Assembly (NCBI GenBank): GCA_029938985.1
Contig: JAOZTW010000137.1
Span: 1-10,011 of the forward strand
From: Bacteroidales bacterium
Lineage (GTDB): Bacteria > Bacteroidota > Bacteroidia > Bacteroidales > JAOZQN01
Direction: 5' to 3'
Length of the DNA stretch: 10,011 bases
Numbering within the stretch: the first letter of the stretch is position 1; every line of letters begins with the position of its first letter. The position numbers were made by a program, and so were the translations under genes. The notes beneath the pieces are model-generated. The model searched no databases. It saw nothing but the letters and a program-made list of their open reading frames with translations, and was not told the origin of the DNA. Below, in pieces: positions 1-8,400 of this stretch.

Positions 1-867
1 TCAAATTCATCTTTTGCACAATCAAATATGGATTGGTGGATAAGTCTCTCACCTGCTTGGAAAAAAGTTTTTCAAACCCAAGAACTTAAAGGAAAAGACA
101 TAACGCCAAATGAAGAACAATTAGAAAGAATTGTAGAGATAACACACATTGATTGCTCATACAATGAAGAAATCATAAATCTTAAACCATTATCTAAATT
201 AATTTATCTTGTAGAAATAAGGTGTGAACACACAAATATTGAAAGTCTTGAAGGAATAGAAAATTTAACAAATTTAAAAAGCATAGATTGTTCTGATAAT
301 GATAATATTAACAGTCTAAAACCATTAAGTAATAATATCAACTTAACAGAAATTGATTGTAGTAATACCATGATTAAAGATTTAACACCTCTTGGAGGTT
401 TAGATAATCTAAAAAAACTTGATGTTCATTATTGTACAGTAAATAATCTTGAACAAATCAAAAATTTGAATAATTTAGAAATACTTGATGTTTCACAAAA
501 TCTCCCTTTGTACTACATAAAAGGTATTGAAGAATTAAAAAATTTGTTGGAATTAAATATTAGTGAAACTAAGGTAAAAGACCTCTCGCCTTTAAAAAAT
601 TTGAATAAACTTGAGGTACTTAACATTTCTAATACTCCTGTAGAGACTTTAAGAGAGTTAGGGAAACTAACACAACTTCAAGAAATTGATTTTTCTAACA
701 CAAATATTTCATCAGTAAGTTTTGATTATCTCTACGGACATTTATCATTTACTATACTTAGAGCCAGAAATATAGATATAACAGAAAAAGAAATAAAATC
801 TTTTGAAGATTTTTATAAAAGAAAAAATACTAATGCAATTTTAATAATAACTCCTAAAGAAAATTAA
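1..867 (+). CDS. Leucine-rich repeat protein, probably 5' partial
   Basis: The protein is a run of about nine leucine-rich repeats of 22-23 residues. Counting from the ATG at 28, they span roughly residues 37-235, with units such as LKSIDCSDN, LTEIDCSNT, LEVLNISNT and LQEIDFSNT each followed by a short loop and L..L..L. This is the internalin-like pattern, with an L/I-x-x-L/I-D/N-C/I-S core. Before the repeats lies a W-rich helix (WWISLSPAWKKVF). The tail (about 235-279) is charged and non-repetitive. The frame is open from base 1 without a stop, so the ATG at 28 may be internal and the true N-terminus, possibly with a signal or another domain, may lie to the left. No ribosome-binding site marks position 28. 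LRR arrays usually bind proteins, but nothing here names the ligand or the location. The gene is convergent with the Mur ligase downstream. Its function is unknown. Confidence 0.85.
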   Translation, partial: SNSSFAQSNMDWWISLSPAWKKVFQTQELKGKDITPNEEQLERIVEITHIDCSYNEEIINLKPLSKLIYLVEIRCEHTNIESLEGIENLTNLKSIDCSDNDNINSLKPLSNNINLTEIDCSNTMIKDLTPLGGLDNLKKLDVHYCTVNNLEQIKNLNNLEILDVSQNLPLYYIKGIEELKNLLELNISETKVKDLSPLKNLNKLEVLNISNTPVETLRELGKLTQLQEIDFSNTNISSVSFDYLYGHLSFTILRARNIDITEKEIKSFEDFYKRKNTNAILIITPKEN

Positions 868-879
868 GATTTATTGGCT

Positions 880-904
880 ACCCAACATATCCTTGGGTTT
901 TATT
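880..904 (+). terminator. Terminator-like hairpin after the LRR gene
   Basis: A 6-bp stem, ACCCAA (880-885) pairing with TTGGGT (893-898), encloses a 7-nt loop and is followed by a T-rich run (TTTATTATT). It starts 12 nt after the LRR stop codon, so it fits an intrinsic terminator for that gene. The stem is short and half A-T, so this is only a moderate call. Confidence 0.5.
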
Positions 905-945
905 ATTATAAAGTTGTAATTCGCAGTATATTTGTGGTAGCCACA

Positions 946-976
946 ACTTTGACAAAGTGAAAAACTTTGTCAAAGT
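946..976. repeat. Paired 13-bp palindromic arms (hairpin)
   Basis: ACTTTGACAAAGT (946-958) and ACTTTGTCAAAGT (964-976) are perfect reverse complements separated by the 5-nt loop GAAAA. Each arm is itself a palindrome around its central base, so the region can form one long hairpin or two small ones. A second short palindrome, TTGTGG-TAG-CCACAA (932-946), abuts it. The hairpin is followed by GTTTTT, so it could act as a second terminator between the convergent genes, or be a REP-like repeat. Confidence 0.7.
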
Positions 977-984
977 GTTTTTGA

Positions 985-1103
985 CGTTTTTCACGAGTAT
1001 CAATTTCTTCGTTACTTTTGAAATATTAAAATGCTCATTTACAAAGGTAAACTTCAATTCTTATATTTCAAAAAAGCCTTGAACTTGACACTCGTGAAAA
1101 ACG
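985..1103. repeat. 119-bp imperfect palindrome (MITE-like or large hairpin)
   Basis: Two arms of about 42 nt face each other: 985-1026 and 1063-1103. The outer 14 bp (CGTTTTTCACGAGT and its complement at 1090-1103) and the inner 11 bp (TTTTGAAATAT at 1016-1026 and its complement at 1063-1073) match perfectly. The 16-17 nt between them match at about half the positions, giving about 34 of 42 overall. The centre carries a small hairpin (TTTAC 1038-1042, GTAAA 1047-1051). It lies between convergent genes and has no coding potential that I can see. It could be a decayed non-autonomous element or a bidirectional terminator. I see no clear target-site duplication. Confidence 0.65.
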
Positions 1104-1142
1104 CCGTGTTTTTTATGTCTAATAAATATTAAAATTTTGGAG

Positions 1143-2522
1143 TTAAATATTTTCTAACCTTTTTTTTACAAAATCAGCAAACTGCTCCAAACTTGGATCT
1201 CTTGCTCCCATTAATAATAGTATATCTCCATTTTGTAATAAACCTGATATTTTTTTGGGTATGTTCTCTCTATTTTTCACATAATAAGCAGTTTTACCGT
1301 TTTGTAATATCCCATTTATTATATCATTTGCAGAAATATCTTTCTTAACTGTACCTCCCGCATAATATATTTCGGACATAAAAATAATGTCACTTAACCT
1401 TAAGGTTTCACTAATTTCAGAAATAAATTCATTTTTCAAAAATTTTGTTGGAGCAAAACCATGTGGTTGAAACCATGCAATAACTCTACTCCCTAAATTT
1501 TGACAAGACTTTAAAGCTGCTGAAATTTTTGCAGGATTATGTGCGTAATCATCAATCAGTATATAATTGTTTGATTGGCAAACAACTTGCAGTCTTCTAT
1601 AAATTCCTTTATAATTTTTTAAAATTTCACTTATTTTTGGTAAACCAACACCAAGATAATTAGCAACAGCAATTGCTGCTAAGGCATTTTCCATATTGTG
1701 TTCTCCAATAGTAGGTATTTCAAAAACAGTATCAAGAACATTAAATTTAATTTGAAACCCAATTTGTTGAAAATTAATACCACAATATTTAGCCAAATTG
1801 TTTACTCCAAAATTATCGTTTTCACCAAAAGAATATTTTAAAACTTTCTTTTGTTTTGTATTAACTATCAATTTATTTTGAACATTATTTTTAAAAGTAT
1901 TAAAAATTTCATACAGTTCTTTTAATTCCTTATGGTCTTTATCAATATTTAAAATAACACCAATTTCTGGTTTGTAATTAACCAACGAGCCATCAGATTC
2001 GTCGGCTTCAATAATCAACCAATCACCTTTTCCTGCAATAGCATTTCCTATTTTCCCTTTTTCTTGTAAAGCTACCAAGCCAGCTCCACTAATAAATGAT
2101 GGTAAAAAATTTGCTTGTTCCAAAATATGATATAACATAGCCACAGTAGTTGATTTTCCTGATGTTCCAGAAATAGCAATAGTCTTTTTGCTCTCTGTTA
2201 TGGCTTGCAACATTTTGGCTCTATGTACAATAAGCAAACCAAGTTCTTTAGCTTTTTTGTACTCTTCAACTTTATTTTCTATTGCTGTTGACACCACAAC
2301 TACATCAATATTTGAGTCTATCCCACTCCCATCTTGTGGAAAACATTTTATGTTCTCTTTTTCTAATAATATTTTGGTTTTATTTTTGTTAGCTTTATTA
2401 AAAACTCTATCCGAACCAGACACTTTTTTATCAATGTTTGATAAATATTGAGCAATAGCACTCATACCAACTCCTGCTATACCTATAAAATAAAAACTAT
2501 TGTAATTCAGTAATTTCTTCAT
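1143..2522 (-). CDS. MurC/Mpl-type Mur ligase (UDP-N-acetylmuramate--L-alanine ligase-like)
   Basis: This is a cytoplasmic Mur ligase of 459 residues, the usual MurC/Mpl length, joining an amino acid or peptide to UDP-MurNAc with ATP. The order is an N-terminal UDP-binding Rossmann domain (FIGIAGVGMSAIAQYL, 12-27), a central ATPase with P-loop GTSGKSTT (119-126) and EADESDGS (172-179), then GEHNMENALAAIAVA (273-287), RR at 309-310, and the C-terminal domain with DDYAHNP (324-330) and FQPHGFAPTK (351-360). Canonical MurC has GTHGKTT, a DDYGHHP-like motif and a MGAGN-like C-terminal motif; here the last reads MGARDPSL. It is therefore a divergent MurC-like clade member and possibly a paralogue of the essential dcw-cluster murC. 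None of the usual division and cell-wall neighbours is present. Recycling (Mpl-like) or another amino-acid specificity cannot be excluded. The start is the ATG at 2522, just ahead of the Rossmann fold. It is transcribed divergently from the OmpA-family gene. Confidence 0.88.
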   Translation of the reverse strand: MKKLLNYNSFYFIGIAGVGMSAIAQYLSNIDKKVSGSDRVFNKANKNKTKILLEKENIKCFPQDGSGIDSNIDVVVVSTAIENKVEEYKKAKELGLLIVHRAKMLQAITESKKTIAISGTSGKSTTVAMLYHILEQANFLPSFISGAGLVALQEKGKIGNAIAGKGDWLIIEADESDGSLVNYKPEIGVILNIDKDHKELKELYEIFNTFKNNVQNKLIVNTKQKKVLKYSFGENDNFGVNNLAKYCGINFQQIGFQIKFNVLDTVFEIPTIGEHNMENALAAIAVANYLGVGLPKISEILKNYKGIYRRLQVVCQSNNYILIDDYAHNPAKISAALKSCQNLGSRVIAWFQPHGFAPTKFLKNEFISEISETLRLSDIIFMSEIYYAGGTVKKDISANDIINGILQNGKTAYYVKNRENIPKKISGLLQNGDILLLMGARDPSLEQFADFVKKRLENI

Positions 2523-2560
2523 ATTCAGTAATATATGTTTTTAGATGTTTATTTTAAGTG

Positions 2561-2591
2561 TAAAAATATTTAAAAAAATTATTATTTGCAA
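2561..2591 (-). promoter_or_regulatory. Candidate Bacteroidetes promoter for the Mur ligase
   Basis: On the - strand, TTG (complement of 2589-2591) is followed after 20 nt by TATTTTTA (complement of 2561-2568), seven of eight positions of the Bacteroidetes -7 box TAnnTTTG. It would start transcription a few bases further on, leaving a leader of about 30 nt. Such boxes are easy to find in AT-rich DNA. Confidence 0.35.
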
Positions 2592-2619
2592 TTGTTTCAT
2601 AAAAAAAAGTTTATATTTG
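2592..2619 (+). promoter_or_regulatory. Bacteroidetes-type promoter for the OmpA-family gene
   Basis: TTG (2592-2594) is followed after 17 nt by TATATTTG (2612-2619), an exact match to the Bacteroidetes -7 consensus TAnnTTTG with a suitable spacing. It would leave a leader of about 115 nt before the ATG at 2741. Its -33 TTG abuts the -33 of the candidate divergent promoter, together forming CAATTG (2589-2594). Confidence 0.6.
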
Positions 2620-2707
2620 CATAGTGAAAAAATAAAAAAGAAACTTTAAACATTGATAAATAACAGTATATAATGATTTTATAAAAATGGTTTTGATTGT
2701 AGGCATA

Positions 2708-2740
2708 TTAAAAAATAATCAAATTTAAAAAATAATCAAA
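2708..2740 (+). repeat. 16-bp direct repeat touching the start codon
   Basis: TTAAAAAATAATCAAA occurs at 2708-2723 and again at 2725-2740, one base apart. The second copy ends immediately before the ATG at 2741. A-rich sequence upstream of the start is typical of Bacteroidetes translation initiation, so the second copy probably serves as the initiation region and the first looks like a local duplication. Confidence 0.8.
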
Positions 2741-4774
2741 ATGAAAAAAACAATTGTAACAATCATTTTATTAATGATTTTGTTGGCGAGTGGAAATATT
2801 TTTGCTCAAGAAAATATAAAGATACCAAAAAGTAGTTTTAAAACTGAAAAAAAAGGAATAGGAGCTGCAATGAAAAGTATAAAATATGGAGATTTCTTTT
2901 TTAAAGACAAAATAGAGGGAAGTTATTTGAAAGCACTAAACTATTATTTAGAAGCTTATGAGTACAACCCTGATAATGCCACTTTAAATTATAAAATTGG
3001 AGTATGTTATATTGAGTCTGTTCAAAAAAACGAAGCTTTACAATATTTTCAAAAAGCCTATGATACCAACGAATATGTGGCAAATGACATAAAATATTAT
3101 CTTGCATCTGCTTTACATTATAGCTACAAATTTGAAGAAGCTATAGAATTGTTTACCGAATATAAAAAATTAAATCCAGAAAAAAATAAAATAGTTAATA
3201 AAAGAATCGAAGAATGCAATAGTGGAATTAAATTAACAAAAAAAAAAGTTGAAGTGTTAATAAATAATGTGTCTATAATTAACTCAAAACACAAAGATTA
3301 TAGTCCAATGATAACTGCTGACGGTGAAAAACTAATTTTTACTTCACGTAGAGAAAACTCTACTGGTGCTCAGCTTGATCCTTTTGATAATCAATTTTTT
3401 GAAGATATTTATTTTTCAAAAAGTAAAGATAATAATTGGATTGCACCCAGAAATATTGGTTCACCCTTGAATACCGAAGGACACGATGCAACAGTTGGTT
3501 TTTCTAACGATGGACAACAACTTATTACATATAGTAGAGGAGATTTATTTATAAGTAAACTGAGAGGGAAAAATTGGTCAAAACCAAAAGCATTGCCTAA
3601 AACAATTAATTCAAAAGAAATGGAATCCTCTGCCTGCTTTTCGTATGATGGTAAAACTATTTATTTTGTGAGAGGGAAAAAAGCAAATCCAGAAGAAAGT
3701 AATGGAGATATATATTTTAGTACAATTGGATTAGATGGAAAATGGAGTGAAGCAGTGAAATTAGATAATACAATAAATTCTCCATACGATGAAGACGGTG
3801 TTTATATGCACCCAGATGGACGAACAATTTATTTTAGTTCAAAAGGACATAATTCTATGGGGGGTTATGATGTTTTTAAAAGTGAACTTTTAGAAAAAAA
3901 TTCGTGGTCAAAACCAGTAAACATGGGTTACCCAATAAACTCTCCTGACGATGATATTTATTTTGTTCTTACTGCTAACAAAAAAATAGGGTATTATTCC
4001 GCTGTAAGAGATGACACAAAAGGATATACTGACATATATCAAGTTATTTTCCTAAACGGAACAAACAATCTTATACTTAACAGTGAAGACAACTTAATCG
4101 CAAGTGCAACAAGTCCTGCAAGTGAAACAAGTATAGATAAAAGTACTCGACTAACAATTGTAAAAGGAATTATTAAAGACAATATTACAGGAAAAGCTAT
4201 AGAATGTATTATAGAAATAATTGATAATGAAACAAATGAAGTTGTTTATAGAACCACTTCTAATAGTGCTACAGGAGAATATCTTGTAAGTTTGCCACCA
4301 GGCAAAAACTATGGTATGGCAATTAAAAAAGATGGCTATCTTTTTCATTCCGAGAATTTTGATTTGTTGGACGATGAAGGTGGCTATAAAAAAGTGGAAC
4401 AAAATATTGAAATGGTAAACATTGCTGAAAATTCAAAAATAACTCTTAAAAATTTATTTTTTGATGTTGGAAAATCAAATATTAAAGAAGAATCAGCATC
4501 TGAATTGGATAGGGTAATTGAGTTTTTAAATGAATATCCGAAAATAAAAGTAGAAATATCTGGTCATACAGACAATAGAGGAACTAAAGAAAAAAACTTG
4601 AAACTTTCGCAAGATAGAGCACAAGCAGTAGTTACATACCTTACTGACAATGGAATAAATAAAAATAGATTAGTTCCTGTTGGTTACGGAATGAGAGAAC
4701 CTATAAAAGACAATAAAACAAAAGAGGGAAGAGCACAAAATAGAAGAGTAGATTTTAAAATAATTGAAAATTAA
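2741..4774 (+). CDS. PorE-like OmpA-family protein (TPR, PD40 propeller, regulatory-like domain, OmpA C-terminus)
   Basis: This exported envelope protein probably anchors a complex to peptidoglycan in the periplasm. A signal peptide (1-22, K-rich start, hydrophobic core, ending IFA before QE) has no lipobox cysteine. TPR-like helices follow at about 60-146. A PD40/WD40-like beta-propeller covers about 183-433 (blades such as ITADGEKLIFTSRR, FSYDGKTIYFVRG and MHPDGRTIYFSSKG). A carboxypeptidase-regulatory-like domain lies at about 471-565 and an OmpA C-terminal domain at about 566-677. The peptidoglycan-contacting pair is present: D611 in GHTDNRG and R626 in QDRAQAVV, 15 residues apart as in OmpA. 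This order is that of PorE, a type IX secretion/gliding-associated protein, and the length (677) is close to it. PorE is described as a lipoprotein and Bacteroidetes carry several paralogues of this architecture, so exact orthology is not established. purE follows after 19 nt. Confidence 0.85.
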   Translation: MKKTIVTIILLMILLASGNIFAQENIKIPKSSFKTEKKGIGAAMKSIKYGDFFFKDKIEGSYLKALNYYLEAYEYNPDNATLNYKIGVCYIESVQKNEALQYFQKAYDTNEYVANDIKYYLASALHYSYKFEEAIELFTEYKKLNPEKNKIVNKRIEECNSGIKLTKKKVEVLINNVSIINSKHKDYSPMITADGEKLIFTSRRENSTGAQLDPFDNQFFEDIYFSKSKDNNWIAPRNIGSPLNTEGHDATVGFSNDGQQLITYSRGDLFISKLRGKNWSKPKALPKTINSKEMESSACFSYDGKTIYFVRGKKANPEESNGDIYFSTIGLDGKWSEAVKLDNTINSPYDEDGVYMHPDGRTIYFSSKGHNSMGGYDVFKSELLEKNSWSKPVNMGYPINSPDDDIYFVLTANKKIGYYSAVRDDTKGYTDIYQVIFLNGTNNLILNSEDNLIASATSPASETSIDKSTRLTIVKGIIKDNITGKAIECIIEIIDNETNEVVYRTTSNSATGEYLVSLPPGKNYGMAIKKDGYLFHSENFDLLDDEGGYKKVEQNIEMVNIAENSKITLKNLFFDVGKSNIKEESASELDRVIEFLNEYPKIKVEISGHTDNRGTKEKNLKLSQDRAQAVVTYLTDNGINKNRLVPVGYGMREPIKDNKTKEGRAQNRRVDFKIIEN

Positions 4775-4793
4775 AATATTAAAAATAACAAAA

Positions 4794-5303
4794 ATGCAAG
4801 CAAAAGTAAGTATTATCATGGGAAGCACTTCAGATTTACCAATCATGGAAAGTGCAGCAAAACATTTAAATGAGTTACAAATACCGTTTGAATTAAATGC
4901 TTTGTCGGCCCACAGAACACCAAAACAAGTAGAAGATTTTGCCACTAAGGCTTATGAAAGAGGAATTAGAGTAATTATTGCTGGAGCGGGTGGAGCAGCA
5001 CATTTACCTGGTGTAATTGCGGCTTTTACATCAATACCTGTTATTGGAGTTCCAATAAAAGCGTCAATATCTATTGATGGTTGGGATTCTATTTTGTCAA
5101 TTTTACAAATGCCTCCAGGTATTCCGGTAGCAACTGTTGGACTAAATGCCGCAAAAAATGCTGCTATTTTATCAACACAAATGCTATCAATTGGTGATGA
5201 GGAAATAAAAGAAAAAGTTGATAATTTTAAAAAAAGCTTAGAAGAAAAAATAGTAAAAGCGAACGAACAACTTTCTCAAATAAAATTTGAATACAAAGTA
5301 TAA
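4794..5303 (+). CDS. purE: N5-carboxyaminoimidazole ribonucleotide mutase, PurE class I
   Basis: PurE interconverts N5-CAIR and CAIR in de novo purine synthesis, in the cytoplasm, usually as an octamer. The 169-residue product shows the family signature in order: GSTSD (10-14), ALSAHRTP (36-43) with catalytic H40, AGAGGAAHLPG (63-73) with H70, IGVPIKA, and DSILSILQMPPGIPVATVGL. This is the bacterial class I form, which normally works with PurK; no purK is in the window. I chose the ATG at 4794 because it gives the usual short N-terminus (MQAKVSIIMGS) and is preceded by an A-rich Bacteroidetes-style leader. A longer frame from a TTG at 4764 would overlap the upstream gene and adds only a lysine/isoleucine-rich tail. 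It lies 19 nt after the OmpA-family gene and is probably co-transcribed with it. Confidence 0.96.
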   Translation: MQAKVSIIMGSTSDLPIMESAAKHLNELQIPFELNALSAHRTPKQVEDFATKAYERGIRVIIAGAGGAAHLPGVIAAFTSIPVIGVPIKASISIDGWDSILSILQMPPGIPVATVGLNAAKNAAILSTQMLSIGDEEIKEKVDNFKKSLEEKIVKANEQLSQIKFEYKV

Positions 5304-5325
5304 ATAATTAAGAATTAGGAATTGG

Positions 5326-5436
5326 TTTACACCTTTATCAATTGCAACGTGCTCTATCTCGTGGTTACATGAAACACATCAGTTGAACCATATTTTAACC
5401 ACAAGTAAAGCTTGTGGCAATTGATAAAAGTGTAAA
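5326..5436. repeat. 111-bp inverted doublet of hairpin repeats (REP/BIME-like)
   Basis: The ends are 20-bp inverted repeats with one mismatch: TTTACACCTTTATCAATTGC (5326-5345) and the complementary copy at 5417-5436. Inside are GTGGTTA (5361-5367) with TAACCAC (5396-5402), and a hairpin CCACAAG-TAAAG-CTTGTGG (5399-5417). The right half (5391-5428, read on the - strand) aligns closely with the hairpin at 9769-9807. The left half (from 5334, + strand) is a more decayed copy. It starts 22 nt after the purE stop, so it may end or stabilise that transcript. It fills most of the 186-nt gap before the restriction-modification gene. Confidence 0.75.
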
Positions 5437-5464
5437 TGAATAATGAAAACATGCCAAAGAATTG

Positions 5465-5472
5465 TATTTTTG
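5465..5472 (+). promoter_or_regulatory. Possible -7 box for the restriction-modification gene
   Basis: TATTTTTG matches TAnnTTTG exactly and lies 17 nt before the ATG at 5490. No TTG is found at the right distance upstream (17-23 nt), and the resulting leader would be very short, so this is weak. Confidence 0.25.
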
Positions 5473-5489
5473 AATAATAAATTTAAAAT

Positions 5490-8400
5490 ATGTTACAACA
5501 AGCTATAAATAATTATTACAGAAAACTTGATGAATACAAACGTTTTGGTGGAAGTAGAAATGAGACAAGTATTCGCCGAGCTTTTGCTAATTTGTTGGAA
5601 GAGTATTGTTTGCCAAAAAATTTAAGATTAATTGATGAATTAAAATTGGAAAACTCCGCAAAACGCCCTGATGGAACAATAAATAATGCTATGCAAGTAG
5701 CTTATGGACACTACGAAAGCAAAGATACAAAAGATAATTTGGACAAAGAAATAGAAAAGAAAATTGCGATAGGCTACCCCACATTTAATATTCTGTTTGA
5801 AAATACCGAACAAATAATATTGATTCAAAAAAACGAAGAAGTTATGCGTGGCAACATGCAAGATGCCGATTTTTTACATCGTATTCTAACTGAATTTGTT
5901 GATTTTGAACACCCCAGAATAACAAAGTTTAACAAGGCGGTTGACAAATTTAAAGAAGATATTCCATATATTGTAGAAGCACTTAGAAAAATGATTGCCG
6001 AACAAGCTGAAAACAATCCAGATTTTAAAGTGCAACGAGAAAAATTTTGGAATATTTGTAAAGAAAGTATAAATCCAAATATTACGGCTTTTGATATTCG
6101 GGAAATGCTTATACAACACATATTAACAGCCGAAATATTTGACACCGTTTTTGGAGATAGTCATTTTCATAGAGAAAATAATATTGCAAGAGAATTAGAA
6201 GTTGTTGTAAATACTTTTTTCACTGGAGAAGTTCGCCGAAACACACTTTCTTCAATTGACAATTATTATAAAATAATAAAAGCCGAAGCTGCCAACATTT
6301 CTAATCATCATAATAAACAGAAATTTTTAAAAATAATTTACGAAAATTTTTATAAAGCATACAATCCCAAAGGTGCAGACACACTTGGCGTAATTTATAC
6401 ACCAAACGAAATCGTACAATTTATGGTAAAAAGTACCGATTATTTACTTGGAAAATATTTTAGTAAATCGTTACACGACAAAAAAGTACAAATACTTGAC
6501 CCCGCAACAGGAACAGGAACTTTTATAACTGAAATTATTGAGTATATTCCGCAAAAATATTTAGAATATAAATATAGAAACGAAATTCATTGTAACGAAC
6601 TTGCTATTTTACCATACTACATTGCTAATCTGAATATTGAATATACATATCAGCAAAAAATGAGTAAATATAAATCTTTTGAAAACATAGTATTTGTTGA
6701 TACTCTTGATAATCTTGGTTTTGAATACGCAGGTAAACAGGCATCTATGTTTGCTATGACTACCGAAAATCTTAAACGCATAAAAAAACAAAACAAAGGC
6801 GAAATTTCCGTCATAATTGGCAATCCGCCCTATAATGCTAATCAACAAAACGAAAATGATAATAATAAAAATAAAGAATATCAAGAAATAGATAGATTAA
6901 TAAAAAATTCGTATGTAAAACTTTCTTCGGCACAAAAAAGTAAAGTTTATGATATGTATGCCCGATTTTATCGTTGGGCATCAAACAGAATTAGCAAAAA
7001 TGGAATTATTGCTTTTGTTACAAATCGCTCGTTTATAGAAAGTCGTACTTTTGATGGTTTTAGAAAATCGGTTGAAAAAGAATTTGATTATATTTATATT
7101 GTTGATTTAAACGGAGATATTCGTTCTAACAAAGAACAAGCTGGAGGAAATGTTTTTGGAATATTAACTGGAGTAACAATTGCTTTTTTCATTAAAAAAG
7201 AAGAATTTGCTATTAATAAAAAGAAAATGTTAAAAGAAAATGCGAGAATAAAATATTCAAGTATTTTTAAAGAAGGCAAGGCAGAAGAGAAATTAGAATA
7301 TTTAAGTTCTACCCATTTTAAAAAAATTCCTTTTGAAAGTATAGTTCCTGATACGCAAAATAATTGGTTAAATATTCCTGACAATGATTTTGAAGAACTT
7401 GTTTCGCTGTATAATAAACTAACAAAATATTCAAAAAACAAATCGGGAGAAAATGCAATCTTTAAACTTTTTACTAATGGTGTTGTTACAAATAGAGATG
7501 CATGGGTATATGATTTTGATAAAAAAAACTTGGAACTTAAAATTAAATATTTTATTGATTATTATAACAAGTTATTAAATAATTACAAAAAAAATGGAAA
7601 TATTAATAATTGGGATATTTCAATAAAATGGAGTAGAGATTTAAAATTAAAATTTAAACGAAAAACACCACTTAAATACTCTAAAAATAAAATAATAATA
7701 TCACAAAATAGACCTTATGTGAAAATATTTAACTATGCTGAAAAATTGTTAAACGATGTACTTACACAAAATCATTATGATATTTTTGGTAAGCATTTCA
7801 ATAAAAATAACATTATTATATCATTTACAGAAATATCTGATAGTTCTAATTTTCAATTATTAGCTTCAAAAACGCTCACAAATAAAAATTTTATTTATCC
7901 TGTAATGAAATCTTCTTATTGTCTTCCACTTTATTGTTATGATAACGCAGGCAAACGTATTGATAATATTACAGACTGGGGATTAAAACAATTTACGGAA
8001 AATTATAAAAATTATAAAATTACAAAAGATGATATTTTTTACTACACTTATTCTGTTTTGCACAATCCAGAATATAGAAAAAAATATGAACTAAATTTAA
8101 AACGAGAGTTTCCTCGTTTACCTTATTATAAAGATTTTTATAAGTGGGTAAATTGGGGTAAAGAACTAATGAATTTACATATAAACTACGAAAAAGCAGA
8201 TTTTTTTAAATTGAAAATTGAAAACAAAGATTTGAAAATAAAACCAAAAGTAAAGTTAAAAATAGATAAAATAAATAATTGTATTATTATAGATGAAAAT
8301 ACAATAATAAAAGAAATTCCAAAACTCGCTTTTGAATATAAACTTGGAAATCGCTCTGCAATAGAATGGATTTTAAATCAATATAAAGAAAAAACTTACA

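Noticed and set aside
2188..2451. Open frame on the + strand inside the Mur ligase gene
   Set aside because: It lies wholly within a strongly supported gene on the other strand, and its sequence is low-complexity with no family resemblance.
4764..4793. Longer purE start at the TTG codon
   Set aside because: It overlaps the end of the OmpA-family gene, adds residues absent from the family, and the ATG at 4794 gives the normal PurE N-terminus.
4775..4793. Purine riboswitch before purE
   Set aside because: The gap is only 19 nt, far too short for an aptamer.
5326..5436. Insertion sequence with its own transposase
   Set aside because: The block is only 111 bp with no reading frame for a transposase; at most it is a non-autonomous or REP-like element.
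7094..7441. Open frame on the - strand inside the restriction-modification gene
   Set aside because: It is an antisense shadow of an intact methylase; the phenylalanine- and serine-rich translation is typical of reversed AT-rich coding DNA.
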